A DNA stretch of 64,000 nucleotides, from the NCBI RefSeq assembly GCF_003999975.1, contig NZ_RJAC01000030.1, positions 24,080 to 88,079 of the forward strand, read 5' to 3'. Shown piece after piece: positions 44,325 to 53,355 of this stretch. The position numbers were made by a program, and so were the translations under genes. The notes beneath the pieces are model-generated. The model made no database searches. It was not told the origin of the DNA and saw nothing but the letters and a program-made list of their open reading frames with translations. The stretch comes from Actinoplanes solisilvae. GTDB lineage: Bacteria > Actinomycetota > Actinomycetes > Mycobacteriales > Micromonosporaceae. Every line of letters starts with the position of its first letter. Position 1 is the stretch's first letter.

Positions 44325-44822
44325 TCAGGTACGCCGTCGCGAGAAGAGGAACACCGCGCTACCGACGAGCACCACACCGGCCGCGGCCAGCCCGATCAAC
44401 ACTGTGCTCGGAATCCCGTCGCTGTTCGGAGTGGGCCGGGCAGCCGCGGCAACGGTGGGGGCGGCACCGACCGCGAAGCTGTATGACCCCTGCACGGTGT
44501 GCCCGTCGACCGAGACCGTACGGAACGCGACCGTGTAGACCCCGTTCCCCATCGGTCCGTCCACAGTGACGCTGCCGCTGTTTCCGTCGACGACCGGCTC
44601 CGAGGCCGGAACCCGGTGGCGGGCCGCGTCCGAGACGGCGATCGTCGTGAACGACGGGTTGAGCTCCTGCGTGAACCGCAACGTCACCGTCGAAGGCGCG
44701 ACCCGCAGGACCGCCCCCGACGCGGGCGACGACCCTTCGAGCTGGTTGTGCGCCCACGCCGGCGCTCCCGGCAGCAGCACCGCGGCCACCGTCGCGAGCG
44801 CCACCAGCATCCGCCGGATCAC
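44325..44822 (-). CDS. copC: CopC-domain copper-binding protein, exported
   Basis: 165 residues from GTG 44822, which overlaps the peroxidase stop by 4 nt. A signal peptide ends in AWA, leaving His as mature residue 1 (HNQLEGSSPASG), the Cu(II) ligand of CopC. The beta-sandwich includes VDGHTVQGSYSFAVG with the second conserved histidine. One C-terminal membrane helix (VLIGLAAAGVVLVGSAVFLF) anchors it. It binds copper at the cell surface and would hand it to the CopD-type domain encoded upstream. Confidence 0.9.
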   Translation of the reverse strand: MIRRMLVALATVAAVLLPGAPAWAHNQLEGSSPASGAVLRVAPSTVTLRFTQELNPSFTTIAVSDAARHRVPASEPVVDGNSGSVTVDGPMGNGVYTVAFRTVSVDGHTVQGSYSFAVGAAPTVAAAARPTPNSDGIPSTVLIGLAAAGVVLVGSAVFLFSRRRT

Positions 44823-45988
44823 CCCAGCACCCGCTCCCCGATCCACCCGTCGGCGGCGCAGCCCGGCGGCACCGCGAACACCGCCGACCCGATCGGGGTG
44901 ATCCACTCGTTGAGCAGGTCCTTGTCGGCCAGGCGGCGCTGGATGGGCACGTACTGCCGTTCGATGTCGGCCTGATAGGACGCGAAGACGAGCCCGCTGT
45001 CCGGATGACCGGCCGCGTTCGGCACGCCGTCGTAGTTGTAGGGCCGTCGCAGGATCTTCAGCGCCGGGTCGGTGACGTGGGCCCGGGTGACGTGGGCGTA
45101 GTCGGGCATGACCGGCAGCCCGGTGCTGTCGAGCGCCGCGAAGTCGGGCTCGTCGTGCTCTTTCACGCCGGTGAACGGCGCCCCGGTGTCCATCCGCCGC
45201 CCGACCGAGTTCTCCTTGTCGGTGACGCTGAGCAGGTCCCACTTCTCCATCTCGGCCCGGATGCGCCGCACCACGAGCTGGCTGCTGCCGTCGGCTGCCC
45301 ACACCGCGTTGTCCATGACGTCGCCGGTCGGGTTGGCCGTCCCGTCGAGCTGGCCCATCACGTTGCGCTGGGTGAAGCCGGGCTCGTGCATGCCGGGGCT
45401 GCGCCGGAAGCCGGTCTGCACCCACCGCACCGCCGCGAACGGCCGGGTGTCCTTGATGAGCATGCGCTGGGCGTGCGTCACGGTCAGCGGGTCGTCGGCG
45501 CAGATCTGCAGCAGCAGGTCACCGCCCGACCAGCGTTTTTCGAGGCGGTCGATCTTGAAAGCAGGCAGGTCCCGTACGGGTGCCGTCTCTCCGGCCGCGC
45601 GATAGAGGCCCGGACCGAAGCCGAACGTGATCGTCAGCCGGGCCGGCAGCACGGCGAGCGGGGCGTCGGTGTCGCCCAGCGCCGGTTCTCCACGCGTCAG
45701 CCGGTGGGCGTCGTCGGAGAGCAACCGCATCATGCGGCCGAGCGCCCGCCGGTCGGTGCCGCCGGGCAGCGTGAAGGCCACGAACGCCGCATGGGCCGGT
45801 GGCTCGGTGGTCACCCCGGCCTGCCGTACGCCGTGAAAGGGGATCACGCCCGTGCCGGTGGTGAAAGAAGGGGCCGCGACCGGGGTGTCATCACCGCGGG
45901 CGACGGAGGCCCCGGCCGCGGCCCCCGCGACGACGCCGGCACCGGCCAGCGCGCCGCCGCGCAGGAGGGATCGGCGGCGCATCGTCAC
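44819..45988 (-). CDS. Tat-exported DyP-type haem peroxidase
   Basis: 389 residues from GTG 45988, overlapping the PCuAC stop; ATG 45982 is an alternative. A Tat signal (RRRSLLRGGALAGAG) precedes the mature protein. The DyP hallmark GQLDG (residues 212-216, catalytic Asp215) and the C-terminal region with AHVTRAH, expected to give the haem-binding His, are present. Secreted DyPs oxidise dyes, phenols or haem, and in Streptomyces lividans DtpA supports a copper oxidase in a locus that also encodes copper chaperones. Its place between PCuAC and CopC fits such a role. Confidence 0.9.
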   Translation of the reverse strand: MTMRRRSLLRGGALAGAGVVAGAAAGASVARGDDTPVAAPSFTTGTGVIPFHGVRQAGVTTEPPAHAAFVAFTLPGGTDRRALGRMMRLLSDDAHRLTRGEPALGDTDAPLAVLPARLTITFGFGPGLYRAAGETAPVRDLPAFKIDRLEKRWSGGDLLLQICADDPLTVTHAQRMLIKDTRPFAAVRWVQTGFRRSPGMHEPGFTQRNVMGQLDGTANPTGDVMDNAVWAADGSSQLVVRRIRAEMEKWDLLSVTDKENSVGRRMDTGAPFTGVKEHDEPDFAALDSTGLPVMPDYAHVTRAHVTDPALKILRRPYNYDGVPNAAGHPDSGLVFASYQADIERQYVPIQRRLADKDLLNEWITPIGSAVFAVPPGCAADGWIGERVLG

Positions 45989-46527
45989 ATGCCCGCCATC
46001 GACGGCACCCCGCTCGGCGCGTAGCTCTCGCCCGCGCCCGCGAACGGCTTGGCCACCGCGCTGAACGGGATCGTGCTGCCGTCGGACAGGGTGAGCGTGA
46101 ACTGCACCTCGTCGCCCGGCTTGATCGGCGCGGACGGGTTCATCAGCATCAGGTGGTCGCCGCCGGGCCCGAGCTCGTGGTTGGCTTTGGCCTTGACGAC
46201 GAAGCCGCCCTCCTTGGGCCGCATCACCATCTTGCCGTCGTCCATGGCCATCTCGTGCAACTCCATCGGCGAGGCCGGCGAGGCCACCCTCACGACGGTG
46301 ACGTCCTTGTCGGTGTTGTTGACCAGGGTGCCGAAGGCGGCGGTCATGCCCTTGTCGGCCGCCTTGACCCAGGGGTCCTTGATGCTCAGCGCGCCGGCCG
46401 GGGCCGAAGTGGCCGTCGGTGCGGGAGCGGCCGTCTCGGCCGAGGTGCCGCCGCAGGCGGACAGCGTGGTGACGGACAGCGTGGCCAGGGCGGCGAGGGC
46501 GAACGAACGCCGGGCGAGAGTCTGCAT
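45985..46527 (-). CDS. PCu(A)C-type periplasmic copper chaperone, lipoprotein
   Basis: 180 residues from ATG 46527 behind AGAGG. A lipobox (TLSAC, Cys25) is followed by a Pro/Ala/Thr linker. The copper site is complete: MELHEM, then methionines in GKMVMR and HELGPGGDHLMLM, fitting H(M)X10MX21HXM. It carries Cu(I) to the Cu(A) site of cytochrome oxidase or to other cuproenzymes. It lies between the CopD-CtaG fusion and the DyP peroxidase. Confidence 0.92.
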   Translation of the reverse strand: MQTLARRSFALAALATLSVTTLSACGGTSAETAAPAPTATSAPAGALSIKDPWVKAADKGMTAAFGTLVNNTDKDVTVVRVASPASPMELHEMAMDDGKMVMRPKEGGFVVKAKANHELGPGGDHLMLMNPSAPIKPGDEVQFTLTLSDGSTIPFSAVAKPFAGAGESYAPSGVPSMAGM

Positions 46528-46594
46528 GATCCTCTTTCTCGGTGGAGAGTCCGTGGGTAGTCGTTCGGCCAACGGCCGGAGTTCCCAAGAAGAT

Positions 46595-48556
46595 TCAGTC
46601 GCGTTCGCGGGCCGCGGCGGCCAGGAAAGCGTTGTAGCGGGCCAGGTCGTCCTCCTCGCCGGAGGCGTCGGCGCGGTCGGCGGCCCGGTCGAGGCGGGCC
46701 TGCTCGCGCTGGTCGCTGCGCATCCACTGCCGCACCAGCAGCAACAGGATCACGGCGGCGGGCAGCTCCCCGAACGCCCACGCCAGGCCGGCGCCGAGGT
46801 GCTGGTCGTCCAGCAGCGAGACCGCCCAGGGCGGGTGCACGGCGCTGTACCAGTCCGGCGCGATGACGGTCGTCGACTGCAGCAGGACGAAACCGAAGAA
46901 CGCGTGCGCGGCCATCGCGAGGAAGTGCACGATCGTGAGCAGCGCCGGGTGCACGCGGCGGCGGCCGGGGTCGGCGCCGATCAGCACCCAGAACAGCAGG
47001 TATCCGGCCAGCACGAAGTGGGTGAGCATCGCGAGGTGCCCGAGGTGGTAGCGCATGAGCGTGCCCAGCAAGCCACCGAAGTAGAGCCCGTACAGGCTGA
47101 CCACGTAGACGGCGAGCGCGACGATCGGATTGCTCAGCAGCCGCAGGAACCGGCTGTGCAGGGCGAGCAACAACCATTCCCGTACGCCCCGAGCTTGTGG
47201 ATCTGACGGCCTCTTGAGCGAACGCAGAGCCAGCGTGACCGGAGCGCCGCCGACGAGCAGGATCGGCACGAGCATCGACAGGACCATGTGCTGCACCATG
47301 TGGACGCTGAAAAGTACATACGCGTATTTGGCGATGCCGAGGCTGGTCACCGCGGCCAGCAGGAGCATCCCGCCGATCCACGACACCGTCCGGCTCAACG
47401 GCCACGCATGCCCGGCCTTCCTGAGGCGCAGGACCCCCACGACGTACGCCCCCACGCCTGTCACGACGAGCGTCAGGAAGAACAGGTCGGGCAGCGGGTC
47501 GCCGAGCATCCGCAAGCCCGACGGCGGGGCGGGCATGGCGAAACCGAGCAGGTCGACGAGGGGGTCGGGGTCTTCCGGCACGGACGGCACGGGGGTCGGA
47601 CTGCGGGACAGCGCCACGGCCAGGCCGACCGCGGCGCCGAGCACGGCGAGTTCCCCGGCGGCCAGACGCAGGAACGCGCGGGTTTGTCCGGCGGCGAGGG
47701 CGGGCAGCGTGCGGCTTCTGTGCAGCGCGCCGAGCAGGCCGGCCGCGAGCAGAGCCAAGACCTTCACCAGCACGAGTACGCCATAGCGTGAGGCCCACAG
47801 ATCCGACACGCTCGTCAGGCGTACGCCCGCATTGGCCGCACCACTGACCGCGGTCGCGACGAAACACGCGAACGCGAGACGGCTGTAGCGGGCGGCGGTG
47901 TCGGCGAAACGCCGGGTGCGACGCACGACGAGCAGGCCCGCGAGCCCGCCGACCCACAGCGCGGCCGCGAGGACGTGCAGGGCAAGGCTGGTCACGGCGA
48001 TCTGGTGATTGCCGGCCGACGCCGCATGACCGGTGAACGCCGGAGGCAGCAGGGCGACGGCGGCGACGATCGCGGTGACGGCGGCCAGGCCGCGCGACAC
48101 GTCGGCCCGGGTGAGCGCGGCCAGCAGCAACGCGAGGGCCGCCTGCCAGACCAGGGCCTGGCCCTGCGAGATGGAGAACGCGAAGCTCCTGATCGCGGGT
48201 GAACTGAGCCCGGTCACGGGGGTTCCGAGCACGTCGGAGACGGTGAGGACCAGCACGGCGACCGAAGAGGCGGCCCAGGCGAGAGCGAGCCACGTCGTAC
48301 GGCGCAGCAGCAGCCAGCCGTGCGCGGCCACGCTTACACCGTCGCCGGGCAGCAGGAACGCGGCGGTCACAGTGGCGCCGACGGCGAGCACGCCGAGCGC
48401 GTTCGTGAGGAAGCCGGCCAGCGGCAGGGCCCACTCGGTGAACGGTCCGGGGCTGGGGATGCCGGGCAACAGCTCGCTGTCCACACCCCCGCCGAACAGC
48501 AGAGCCACCACCAATGTCACCAGCGCCGTCGCCGCCGCCCATATCCCGTATCGCAC
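46595..48556 (-). CDS. CopD-CtaG fusion membrane protein for copper transport and cytochrome oxidase assembly
   Basis: 653 residues with about 14-15 membrane helices. Residues about 1-330 form a CopD domain (ALHVLAAALWVGGLAGLLV with the conserved His and Trp). Residues about 345-620 form a caa3-type CtaG domain (SVHMVQHMVLSMLVPILLVGGAP, RYHLGHLAMLTHFVLAGYLLFW), rich in His/Met metal ligands. This natural fusion is frequent in actinobacteria. It imports copper through the membrane and helps insert Cu in cytochrome oxidase. It is the first gene of the copper cluster. Confidence 0.92.
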   Translation of the reverse strand: MRYGIWAAATALVTLVVALLFGGGVDSELLPGIPSPGPFTEWALPLAGFLTNALGVLAVGATVTAAFLLPGDGVSVAAHGWLLLRRTTWLALAWAASSVAVLVLTVSDVLGTPVTGLSSPAIRSFAFSISQGQALVWQAALALLLAALTRADVSRGLAAVTAIVAAVALLPPAFTGHAASAGNHQIAVTSLALHVLAAALWVGGLAGLLVVRRTRRFADTAARYSRLAFACFVATAVSGAANAGVRLTSVSDLWASRYGVLVLVKVLALLAAGLLGALHRSRTLPALAAGQTRAFLRLAAGELAVLGAAVGLAVALSRSPTPVPSVPEDPDPLVDLLGFAMPAPPSGLRMLGDPLPDLFFLTLVVTGVGAYVVGVLRLRKAGHAWPLSRTVSWIGGMLLLAAVTSLGIAKYAYVLFSVHMVQHMVLSMLVPILLVGGAPVTLALRSLKRPSDPQARGVREWLLLALHSRFLRLLSNPIVALAVYVVSLYGLYFGGLLGTLMRYHLGHLAMLTHFVLAGYLLFWVLIGADPGRRRVHPALLTIVHFLAMAAHAFFGFVLLQSTTVIAPDWYSAVHPPWAVSLLDDQHLGAGLAWAFGELPAAVILLLLVRQWMRSDQREQARLDRAADRADASGEEDDLARYNAFLAAAARERD

Positions 48557-48595
48557 CGGGGATGGTCGTTCGAGGCGGCCGTCCGGTTCCCGCGA

Positions 48596-49933
48596 TTACT
48601 TCCGTACGGTCGCCTTCTCCCAGAAACTGCGGACGGCGGGTACGACCTCCGAGACCGCGGGGATGCCCGGGCCGCTCTCGTGCGCGCCGACCGTCAGCGC
48701 CGGGGCCGACCGCTCCAGCGACCCGGCCATCCGGTCGATGTCGGTGATGATCGATCCGGCCAGGACGAGCACCCCCGTGTCGTCGATCTGGGTGCGCACC
48801 TTGTGGAGCGTCCGGCGTCGTGCCTCGCGCAGGCCGTCGAGCATTTCTTCGAGGTTGTCGGCGTCCTGCGTGGGGTCGGCGCGCGGGTCGGTCTCGAGCC
48901 CGGCGTGCGCGGCGAACGCCTCGGACGCGGCCGTCAGCAGAGGCCCGATCTGATCGGGGACGACGGATCCGCGCGGGGTGACGGATGCGTCGAACATCGA
49001 TCGGGCCACCGAGTTCACCTGGTGCACGCCGTGTTCGAGGACACGGAACGTGTGGTGCACCGGGGCCACGGTCTCCGACGGTGTGGTCAGCGACCAGCGG
49101 GCCTGCCGGTCGAGATCCTCCACGGCGTCGACGGCCTCGCCGAGGATCTCGCCGAGCTCGCGGGACCGCGCCAGCCACCGCGCCGCCTGATCCCGGCCGT
49201 ACCCCCGGGCCGCCCCGGTCCCGAGCTCGCCGAGCAGCCGCGCGATCTCGGTCGACAGCTGCGCCAGTTTGCACCGGGCCCGTTCCAGCGGCGTCATCCC
49301 GCCGACCAGCGGCGACAGGATCGCGCCGATCACGATGCCCAGCCCGGTCGCGCCGACCCGGTCCCACGCGAAGGCCCCGGTGACAGCCCCGCCGGTGACG
49401 AGCACGCCCAGCGAGGTGGCCGGCACGGTGACCGATCCGTCGCCCAGGCGCAGCAGCCGGCCGACGACCAGCCCGCAGCCTGCGATAACGGCGATCGACA
49501 CCGGGCTCGGGCCGAACACGCCCCACACGCCGACCGCGACCGCCACTCCGGCGAGTGTGCCGACCAGGCGCTGCGCCCCCTCCCGCATCGAGGCGTGCGA
49601 ACTGAGGTGCACGGACAGGATCGCTGAGATCGACGCGGTGACCGCGCCGGCCAGGTGCAGGGTCTCGGCGGCGAACCAGGCGATCCCGGCCGCGACCGCC
49701 GCCACGAGGACGGCGCGGACGGTGGCCGGTTCGACCCGGTCGTACGACCGGCGGGCCAGGCGGCGCAGGCCGGCGGGCAGACGTGGTCGCAGGCGGGCGA
49801 GCACAGCCCGGCCGGCGGCCTCGGCGGCCGGCTTGACCTGGCGGCGCAGCAGGGCCGCCAGCAGCGCACAAACGGCGAGGACCAGGGCGACAACGGTGAT
49901 CGGGTTCGCGGACTCGACGAACGACTGGGGCAA
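48596..49933 (-). CDS. FUSC-family (aromatic acid exporter-like) membrane protein
   Basis: 445 residues from TTG 49933, with GAAGGAAG upstream. The N-terminal half has about six membrane helices, including ATVRAVLVAAVAAGIAWFAAETLHL and ASISAILSVHLSSHASMREGAQRLVGT, the FUSC repeat. The C-terminal half is a soluble helical region (residues about 235-410). Such proteins export aromatic acids or other organic anions. It precedes the peptidase locus on the same strand but is separated from it by about 100 bp. Confidence 0.85.
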   Translation of the reverse strand: MPQSFVESANPITVVALVLAVCALLAALLRRQVKPAAEAAGRAVLARLRPRLPAGLRRLARRSYDRVEPATVRAVLVAAVAAGIAWFAAETLHLAGAVTASISAILSVHLSSHASMREGAQRLVGTLAGVAVAVGVWGVFGPSPVSIAVIAGCGLVVGRLLRLGDGSVTVPATSLGVLVTGGAVTGAFAWDRVGATGLGIVIGAILSPLVGGMTPLERARCKLAQLSTEIARLLGELGTGAARGYGRDQAARWLARSRELGEILGEAVDAVEDLDRQARWSLTTPSETVAPVHHTFRVLEHGVHQVNSVARSMFDASVTPRGSVVPDQIGPLLTAASEAFAAHAGLETDPRADPTQDADNLEEMLDGLREARRRTLHKVRTQIDDTGVLVLAGSIITDIDRMAGSLERSAPALTVGAHESGPGIPAVSEVVPAVRSFWEKATVRK

Positions 49934-50031
49934 CGCTGCGGCTTCCTTCTCACGAGCGGTTGATCCGTCCGCAAGAAGTTATCCCCGCCCAAGAGACAAA
50001 TGTACGAAATGCAGAAAATGTGACGCGCGTT

Positions 50032-51135
50032 TCATTCGCCACTGACGTAGGACTGTTCGATCTCCTCGCGGAGTGCGGAGGGCAGGTCGGCCAGGATGTC
50101 GGCGATGACGACGCCCTCGTTGAGGAACTTCACGACCGCGGAACGCGGAGCGTCGCCCGCCAGCTTCGCCGGGTCGATCTTGTGATAGCCCCGGTGCATG
50201 GCGACCACCTGCCAGTCGTCGTCCAGGATCGGGGCGCCGGACGAGCCCTGCAGGGTGTCGGTCACGTAGCGCACCCGTTCGGGCCGGCTGCCCGCCGCGA
50301 CGAAGAAGTTGTTGCGGATCGCGTACCGGAGCGGGCCGCCGCCGGGGCATTGCACGATGTTCAGACGCATGCCCTCGTGAAACACCGGCCGCCCAAGCGC
50401 GCGAGGCAGAGGCGCCCGCTTGTCGTCGGTCAATCGCAGCACCGCGTAGTCGAGGGTCTCGTTCGCGGCGACCAGCGCGGTGACGGGGACCGGCACTTTC
50501 TCGCCGCCCTCGACGTGATAGTCGAACCAGGCTTCGATCTTCAGCGCCTGGCGCTCGAAGTCGCGGCTCGACACTTCCGGCTCGCCGCGGGTCCTGGCCG
50601 CGACCACATGATGGTTCGTCAGCAGCAGGCCCGGGCCGATAAGCCAGCCGGTGCCGACCCCGCGAACCGGCCGGCGGAAGACGCCCTGCTCAAAATACGG
50701 TACCCGCAGCCGGGCGACCGCGCCGCCGGTGCGATGGGCGTGCTCCAGGAACGTGGTGGCGACCCACTCGCCGTCGCCGCCGAACGGGAGCACCTCGAGA
50801 TGGTCCGGCAGGTCGTCGGCGGGCGGCGGCTCACCGCCGTACTCCGCCTCGAACCGCTGGACGAGGACATCGAACTCACGGCCGAGCTCGGTTCCCCCGC
50901 ACAGCCGCCGGGCGTTCTGGGCGATGATGACGACCGGACGTTCGCCGTTGTCGAGCCGTCCCAGCCCCTTCAGCTCGCGGATCGCCGTGCCCAGATCGAC
51001 CCGCGGGTTGGGGTTGCGATGCAGGGCCGTCGAGATGTTCTTCCCGATACGGTCCAGCAGCATCGTGCGGACCGCGCAGTCCTCGATGCCGGGCACTTTC
51101 AGGAGGGCATCGATCAGGTCCTGTTCGAGCGTCAC
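50032..51135 (-). CDS. Trypsin-like serine protease with N-terminal effector-associated (death-like) helical domain
   Basis: 367 residues, no signal peptide. Residues 1-92 form a small helical domain (LIDALLKVPGIEDCAVRTMLLDRI, then LGTAIRELKGLG) of the type called effector-associated domain. Residues about 130-350 are a trypsin fold with catalytic His176 (LLTNHHVV), Asp229 (ETLDYAVLRL) and Ser299 (LQGSSGAP), all intact. In conflict systems such helical domains recruit the effector to a sensor or ATPase carrying a matching domain. Its start overlaps the metallopeptidase stop by 4 nt. It probably cleaves cellular proteins on activation. Confidence 0.85.
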   Translation of the reverse strand: MTLEQDLIDALLKVPGIEDCAVRTMLLDRIGKNISTALHRNPNPRVDLGTAIRELKGLGRLDNGERPVVIIAQNARRLCGGTELGREFDVLVQRFEAEYGGEPPPADDLPDHLEVLPFGGDGEWVATTFLEHAHRTGGAVARLRVPYFEQGVFRRPVRGVGTGWLIGPGLLLTNHHVVAARTRGEPEVSSRDFERQALKIEAWFDYHVEGGEKVPVPVTALVAANETLDYAVLRLTDDKRAPLPRALGRPVFHEGMRLNIVQCPGGGPLRYAIRNNFFVAAGSRPERVRYVTDTLQGSSGAPILDDDWQVVAMHRGYHKIDPAKLAGDAPRSAVVKFLNEGVVIADILADLPSALREEIEQSYVSGE

Positions 51136-52187
51136 TCGGCGCTACCGAGGCAGGCGCGCAGGCGAGCGGCGGCTTCGCGGCTGAACTCCGCGACCGGCCC
51201 GGGGAACGACTCGAGTCCGTCGTCACCGGGCGTGGACTCCAGCGCTCGCGCCAAGTTCTCGCGACGACCCCGAGCCGCGTCGGTGGCCACGTCGTCGCGT
51301 GGGTAGAGCAGCGTCAGCCCCTGACGGTCACCGTCCGACAGCTCCTGTCCGGGCCCGACCGGGGCGCACGGGCTCGGGTTGCTGCGATAGAACAGCGCCG
51401 GGAATCGGTAGAGCATCACCGACGCGGGATCGAAGGGCCCGGCCACCAGGGCCGCGGTGTTCGCCGGGGTGCGCAGGTTGTGGTCCACTTTCGCCCTCGA
51501 CCAGCCGTTGGGGAAGCCGGAGAGGTAGGTGTAGACGCCCGGCCGCATGCCGCTGGCGTCCACGACGTACCCGCCGCGGTTGTCCTGGGTGGGCTGGTAG
51601 CCGGGGTCGTCCTCCCAGCGGAACGCCGCCTCGCACGGACCCCGCATGTTCTGATGTTCGTGCCCGAAGGCCAGCGCGTGCAGGAACTCGTGTCGCACGG
51701 TGCCCGCCCACGTCGCCGGGCGATTCACGGTGAACCCGCCGAGGTTGAGGCTGAGCTGGCCGGGCCGGCCACCGACCGGTTCCTGAGGCAGCCCGATGCG
51801 CGGATTGACGCTGTCGGTCCCGACCAGGGAGAAGTAGCCCTTCCGGTCGAACGCGACCCGGATCTCCGCGGCATGCTCGGTGTCCTGCTCGGACCACGTA
51901 CGGAACTCGCCTCCGGCGCGGAAGTCGAGGTGGAGGTTGGCCACCGCGCTGATCGGGGCCGTGGCCTGTTCGATGTCGGCCCACAGGCCCGGGTCGCCGC
52001 CGCGGAAGGCCACCCGGATCCGTTGACCAGGCACCCACGCCTGCAGGTCGACGACGAGGAACTCCAGGCCGCCGTCGGCACTCTTCAGCCCCGCCAGCCA
52101 GCGGTCGCGAACCTCCATCGTGGCCACGACCTCGTCGGGCAACGACTCGAGCAGCACGTCGCCGGGTCCGAGCAAGTCGTTCGACAT
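51132..52187 (-). CDS. Intracellular metzincin-like zinc metallopeptidase
   Basis: 351 residues without a signal peptide. The zinc motif is HEFLHALAFGH, with ligands His166, His170 and His176 and catalytic Glu167. The spacing is that of metzincins, although the usual Gly of HExxHxxGxxH is Ala173 and a Gly precedes the third His. The Met-turn is SVMLY (Met258). The fold resembles astacin or pappalysin-like enzymes. As first gene of the left arm it is coupled to the trypsin-like protein and diverges from the right arm. It may be a second effector or an activator of the first. Confidence 0.83.
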   Translation of the reverse strand: MSNDLLGPGDVLLESLPDEVVATMEVRDRWLAGLKSADGGLEFLVVDLQAWVPGQRIRVAFRGGDPGLWADIEQATAPISAVANLHLDFRAGGEFRTWSEQDTEHAAEIRVAFDRKGYFSLVGTDSVNPRIGLPQEPVGGRPGQLSLNLGGFTVNRPATWAGTVRHEFLHALAFGHEHQNMRGPCEAAFRWEDDPGYQPTQDNRGGYVVDASGMRPGVYTYLSGFPNGWSRAKVDHNLRTPANTAALVAGPFDPASVMLYRFPALFYRSNPSPCAPVGPGQELSDGDRQGLTLLYPRDDVATDAARGRRENLARALESTPGDDGLESFPGPVAEFSREAAARLRACLGSAE

Positions 52188-52308
52188 GGGCGAGAGCCTA
52201 CGGCCGGAACCGTCCCCTCAGGCTCGTCAGATCGGCGACAAATCGGTCGTCTCCTTTTGGCCGTCCGGGTGGTCGCGAGGCGCGAACCGGCCGGTTATGG
52301 TCGGCGCT
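52188..52308. promoter_or_regulatory. Divergent promoter region of the peptidase/MoxR locus
   Basis: These 121 bp separate the two arms of the locus and must hold both promoters. No Shine-Dalgarno sequence is apparent for the right arm, and GGTTAT near 52293 could serve as a -10 for a leaderless message. I see no long palindrome, so no regulator can be proposed. Confidence 0.45.
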
Positions 52309-53355
52309 GTGACGGACTCGGTCGCTGTTCTCCGCGGGCTCACCGGTGACCTCGTCGCGTCGCTGTGCGAGCTACCGATCATGCAGACCGGCGCGGGCCG
52401 GGACGGCATGATCCGCGACTTCGCGCCCACCCCCTTGATGCTGCGCGAGCGTTCCAGCACCCGGGCCGACATCGAGCTGATCGTCGGCTCCCTCCAGGTC
52501 TCGTACGACGGCCCGCGCTGGGATCTCCTCGAACTGATCGAGCGGGTCCTGCCCACCGCCGGGGCCTCCGAGCGCGCGGCCGAGCTCCGGCGCATCCGGT
52601 CCGGCCTGACGGCGTACGACCGCGTCCGCCGGCCTCCACCAGTTCACCCGTCCGAGGTGGCCCAGGTTCACCTGTTCGATCTCAAACGTCCGGTCTTCGT
52701 CTGCGCCGGTAGCCTGCCCATGCCGTGCCGAGCCTCGGTCTTCGTTCTCGCCACGCCGACCCCGAAACTGCTCAACTACTTCTGCGAGAGTCTCAAACAG
52801 CGGGGTACGGAATACCCGGGCTGGCGTCGCGAGGAGGTCGCACCCTGCCGGCCCGCGCTCATCGTGCACCCGCTGCACACCTCGGCCGACCTCGTCGTAG
52901 AACGCCTGAAGCGGATCGCGCCCGAGCTCGACCGGCACCACGTCATTCTGGCCATCCACGCCACCGAGCCGGACGACGTCACCAAGATCCGCGAGGGCAT
53001 CGCCGCGATCTTCCCCGGCACCTACCCGCACCACTTCGTCGCCGTCCTCGGCGTGCCGCCCGGCACCGCGCCGCCGGCTGACGTGGTGATGTTGCCCGAC
53101 CCCAAGTTCACCGTGGCCGACGTCCAGGCCTGGGTCGAGGGAATCGGCAACGCGATGGCGCTGCCGCGCGACTCGATGATCCGATGGGCCGACGTCATCC
53201 TGGCCGACCTCATCGAGGACCGGCAGTCCGGCCTGCCGATCGTGAAGGTCTACGAACGACTCGACTTCCACTACGGCGTGATCCAGGAACACCGCACCGA
53301 GGCCGAACTGAAACGGGCGCTTGACTATCTGGAACGGACGGGCGATCTATCGTGA
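52309..53355 (+). CDS. Effector-associated-domain protein with iSTAND-like C-terminal region
   Basis: 348 residues from GTG 52309; an in-frame ATG at 52297 is possible. Residues about 1-105 are helical (LRGLTGDLVASLCELPIM, RADIELIVGSLQVSYDGPRWDLLELIERVL), resembling a second effector-associated domain, suited to pair with the one on the protease. The remainder (HLFDLKRPVFVCAG, HVILAIHATEPDDVT, VVMLPDPKFTVADVQAWVE) looks like an inactivated STAND ATPase module without a P-loop. It may be the adaptor that links the ATPase core to the proteases. Its stop overlaps the MoxR start by 4 nt. The fold names are inference. Confidence 0.65.
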   Translation: MTDSVAVLRGLTGDLVASLCELPIMQTGAGRDGMIRDFAPTPLMLRERSSTRADIELIVGSLQVSYDGPRWDLLELIERVLPTAGASERAAELRRIRSGLTAYDRVRRPPPVHPSEVAQVHLFDLKRPVFVCAGSLPMPCRASVFVLATPTPKLLNYFCESLKQRGTEYPGWRREEVAPCRPALIVHPLHTSADLVVERLKRIAPELDRHHVILAIHATEPDDVTKIREGIAAIFPGTYPHHFVAVLGVPPGTAPPADVVMLPDPKFTVADVQAWVEGIGNAMALPRDSMIRWADVILADLIEDRQSGLPIVKVYERLDFHYGVIQEHRTEAELKRALDYLERTGDLS

